This document shows positions 4,494-6,482 of a DNA stretch of 6,482 nucleotides, one piece after another. Numbering within the stretch: position 1 is the first letter of the stretch; each line of letters starts with the position of its first letter. Position numbers and translations under genes: made by a program. Source of the DNA: Bacteroidota bacterium (GTDB lineage: Bacteria; Bacteroidota; Bacteroidia; NORP154). Below the pieces are notes generated by a model. It saw only the letters and a list, made by a program, of their open reading frames with translations. It was not told the DNA's origin and made no database searches. The stretch spans positions 1 through 6,482 of the forward strand of contig NVRZ01000187.1 in the NCBI GenBank assembly GCA_002401055.1. The letters are read 5' to 3'.

Positions 4494-5864
4494 CCGACTA
4501 AATATGTTTCCCAAGAGTTCATTATTGGTAACCTCTCCGGTTATTTCACCGAGGTGCTGAAGTGATTCTCTGATATCCGCCGCCAACAGCTCACCTGATA
4601 TCTTTTCGTCGAGTCCATTGATAACTGACTCAATACCAACTAAAGATTTGCTAAGCTCCTCGTAGTGTCGCGCGTTGGTGATAATTGTATCACTGGTATC
4701 AATGTTCCGCTGAGATACAACAGACACAAGAAGTTCATGTAGAGATTCGATATTCTCTTTGTTCAATGCAGAGATGCATACCGCCTGCTTTAACTTTTTG
4801 AAATTGTTTAGTTCCTTTTCAGTTAATTGATCTATTTTGTTAATGACTGCTACGACGTTCACATTGTCATCAACTTCCAATTCTTTCAGTTCTTGTTCTA
4901 CCTGATTGTGGTCAGCGTTTTTTGCATCAAACAGGTACAGAATAACATTCGCTTCTCGGATTTTTTCAAATGTCTTTGATATTCCTTTGGCTTCAATTTC
5001 ATCTGTGGAATCTCTTATCCCTGCTGTATCGATAAACCTGTACAGAATCCCGTCAATATTCACGGAATCTTCCAGATAATCTCTTGTAGTGCCCGGAATG
5101 TCTGAAACAATGGCCCTTTCTTCGTTTATTAAAACATTTAGCAGAGTAGATTTCCCAACATTGGGTTTCCCAATGATCGCCACAGGCACCCCATTCTTAA
5201 TGACATTGCCCAAGCGGAATGAATCCACTAGTCTGTGTAGCATGCTACTAATTTCTTCAATTAGCTTAGCGAGCGCCTTGCGATCCGCAAATTCAACGTC
5301 CTCTTCACTGAAATCTAGTTCCAACTCAACCAAAGAGGCGAAGTCAAGTAGCTTTTGCCTCAATACTTTGAGTTCTTCTGAAAAGCCTCCCCGCATCTGG
5401 CTCATAGCAGTTTTGTGCGATGCTGCCGTTGACGATGCGATCAAATCGGCCACCGCCTCGGCCTTGGTTAAATCCATTTTGCCATTTAGAAAGGCTCGCA
5501 TTGTAAATTCACCTGGTTTGGCAGTTCTAGCCCCTGCGCTGATTAAGAGCTCTAATATTTTTTGTTGCACGAATGTTGAGCCATGACAGGATATTTCAAT
5601 TAAATCCTCGCCAGTGTATGAATTTGGATTCTTAAACAGGCTGATGAGCACCTCATCCACAATATCCTTGTCATCCATTATAAACCCATAATGAATAGTA
5701 AAAGTGCTTTCTGTGCTAATATCTTTGCTAGAATCGCCGGGTTTGAAGAGTTTGTTGCAAATCTCAAATGATTGATCCCCAGAAATTCTCAATACCGATA
5801 TAGCCGCAACTCCCGCTGCAGTGGATATGGCGCAAATGGTATCGGTATGGGGAAGGTTAGTCAA
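4476..5864 (-). CDS. mnmE: tRNA uridine-5-carboxymethylaminomethyl modification GTPase MnmE
   Basis: MnmE, with MnmG, installs the carboxymethylaminomethyl group on U34 of tRNAs reading NNA/NNG codons, using GTP and a folate one-carbon donor. The 462 residues are full length. An N-terminal folate-binding domain (about 1-120, with DTICAISTAAGVAAISVLRI) leads into a helical domain interrupted by a Ras-like G domain. G1 is GKPNVGKS (232-239), G2 lies within DIPGTTRD (255-262), G3 is DTAG (279-282), G4 is NKID (342-345) and G5 is SAL (365-367). Glu289 follows DTAG at the spacing of the family's catalytic Glu. The C-terminus ends with the signature FCIGK (458-462), containing the conserved Cys. 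The start is TTG at 5862-5864: an in-frame stop lies at 5877-5879 and no in-frame ATG precedes the conserved N-terminal motif. It is a housekeeping gene divergent from sucD, with its 3' end bordering the mobile element. Confidence 0.97.
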   Translation of the reverse strand: MTNLPHTDTICAISTAAGVAAISVLRISGDQSFEICNKLFKPGDSSKDISTESTFTIHYGFIMDDKDIVDEVLISLFKNPNSYTGEDLIEISCHGSTFVQQKILELLISAGARTAKPGEFTMRAFLNGKMDLTKAEAVADLIASSTAASHKTAMSQMRGGFSEELKVLRQKLLDFASLVELELDFSEEDVEFADRKALAKLIEEISSMLHRLVDSFRLGNVIKNGVPVAIIGKPNVGKSTLLNVLINEERAIVSDIPGTTRDYLEDSVNIDGILYRFIDTAGIRDSTDEIEAKGISKTFEKIREANVILYLFDAKNADHNQVEQELKELEVDDNVNVVAVINKIDQLTEKELNNFKKLKQAVCISALNKENIESLHELLVSVVSQRNIDTSDTIITNARHYEELSKSLVGIESVINGLDEKISGELLAADIRESLQHLGEITGEVTNNELLGNIFSRFCIGK

Positions 5865-6014
5865 TTGGGGTAATGATCAATTGGTTGATTGGGTAAATTT
5901 ATTTATTTTGAGTCGCATATTCAGATATAATAATTCATAAAAATTCTTTAGAATTGCATCCAAGATTAATATGTATCAATCATTAATCTTAAATCAACAA
6001 TCTAAATTCAGGAC
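5865..6014. promoter_or_regulatory. Divergent mnmE-sucD intergenic region
   Basis: These 150 bases must hold the promoters of both mnmE (leftward) and sucD (rightward). A TATAAT (5926-5931) and a near TAnnTTTG match (TATTTTG, about 5904-5910) occur on the plus strand, but neither has a convincing partner box. AGGA lies directly before the sucD ATG. A perfect inverted repeat, described separately, sits in the sucD leader. Confidence 0.4.
5962..5990 (+). promoter_or_regulatory. 9-base perfect inverted repeat upstream of sucD
   Basis: AAGATTAAT (5962-5970) and ATTAATCTT (5982-5990) form a perfect inverted repeat with an 11-base spacer, ending 24 bases before the sucD ATG. A smaller AATTC/GAATT pair lies just upstream at 5942-5946/5951-5955. 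The larger repeat may be an operator or an RNA hairpin in the leader. It lacks the GC-rich stem of a terminator. Confidence 0.35.
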
Positions 6015-6482
6015 ATGAGTGTATTAGTCAATAAAGATTCAAGAGTTTTGGTTCAGGGCTTCACAGGTGGTGAAGGAACATTTCACGCTACCCAAATGAT
6101 TGAATATGGAACGAATGTAGTCGGTGGAGTTACGCCCAATAAAGGTGGTCAAACACATTTAGACTTGCCAGTATTCAATACTGTTGCGGATGCTGTTGCT
6201 GAGGTAAAGCCCAATGTGACAATCATATTTGTACCCCCAGCTTTTGCAGCAGATGCAATCATGGAGGCAGCGGAATCTGGAATCGCGCTTATTGTATGTA
6301 TTTCAGAAGGAATACCAACGAAGGACATGATTACGGTAAAGTCTTATTTATCTGATAGAGATTGTCGCTTGATAGGACCAAACTGCCCAGGTGTAATCAC
6401 TCCAGGAGAAGCGAAGGTTGGAATTATGCCTGCGTTTATCCACAAGCCAGGAAGAATAGGAATCGTTTCCAGATCAGGAACA
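6015..6482 (+). CDS. sucD: Succinyl-CoA ligase (succinate-CoA synthetase) alpha subunit, 5' part
   Basis: The first 156 codons are present and the frame runs off the window; the family is about 290 residues long. With SucB it makes succinate and ATP or GTP from succinyl-CoA in the citric acid cycle, in the cytoplasm. The visible part is the Rossmann-type CoA-binding domain. [10 protein letters not shown] (15-24) is the CoA-binding loop, followed by [20 protein letters not shown] (37-56), SEGIPTKDM (97-105), [12 protein letters not shown] (121-132) and the [14 protein letters not shown] stretch (143-156). The phospho-accepting His lies beyond the window. ATG at 6015 gives the normal family N-terminus, with AGGA just before it. 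The gene is divergent from mnmE and not part of the mobile element. No sucB is seen on this side. Confidence 0.97.
   Translation, partial: MSVLVNKDSRVLVQGFTGGEGTFHATQMIEYGTNVVGGVTPNKGGQTHLDLPVFNTVADAVAEVKPNVTIIFVPPAFAADAIMEAAESGIALIVCISEGIPTKDMITVKSYLSDRDCRLIGPNCPGVITPGEAKVGIMPAFIHKPGRIGIVSRSGT

Noticed and set aside
5089..5586. 165-codon plus-strand frame inside mnmE
   Set aside because: It is antisense to the conserved G domain and the regions beside it. Its serine- and leucine-rich product is what a reverse reading of such a gene gives.

Overview
The window looks like a Bacteroidota chromosome, probably of the Cytophagia/Flavobacteriia type. The grounds are a SucD N-terminus of Bacteroidota type, AT-rich A-tract gene starts with few Shine-Dalgarno sequences, a good TAnnTTTG promoter element, and an integrase, a small helix-turn-helix (HTH) protein and a possible RteC-like protein typical of mobile elements in this phylum. 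This assignment is an inference from gene content; no database search was possible.

Layout. The right part (about 4476-6482) is core chromosome: mnmE (tRNA-modifying GTPase) on the minus strand, a 150-base divergent intergenic region, and the first 156 codons of sucD on the plus strand, cut by the window end. The left part (1 to about 4475) looks like one end of an integrated element abutting the 3' end of mnmE. Its genes all read leftward, away from mnmE: a zinc-ribbon/HTH protein coupled by an ATGA overlap to a complete tyrosine recombinase; a tiny ORF overlapping a 249-residue coiled-coil/possible RteC-like protein; then a cluster preceded by a well-formed promoter and a 21-codon leader ORF, containing a 93-residue HTH protein, a 124-residue protein with an altered zinc ribbon, and a 75-residue glycine-rich single-pass membrane protein. 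A hairpin follows, then about 450 bases with no gene but with roughly 30-base-spaced repeats and further inverted repeats.

How it may work together. The recombinase and its coupled HTH protein form a plausible integration/excision module. The end of mnmE is a known type of attachment site: SGI1-family islands use the last 18 bp of this gene (trmE/thdF). A GGGAGAAATTA-type motif recurs near the integrase end and again near position 140, so it may be a recombinase or excisionase binding site. No second copy of the mnmE end is seen, so the element should continue to the left of the window. The three small proteins of the left cluster have no recognised function. They and the repeat-rich stretch are the parts most likely to represent something undescribed, whether regulation, replication/transfer or a satellite- or phage-like function.
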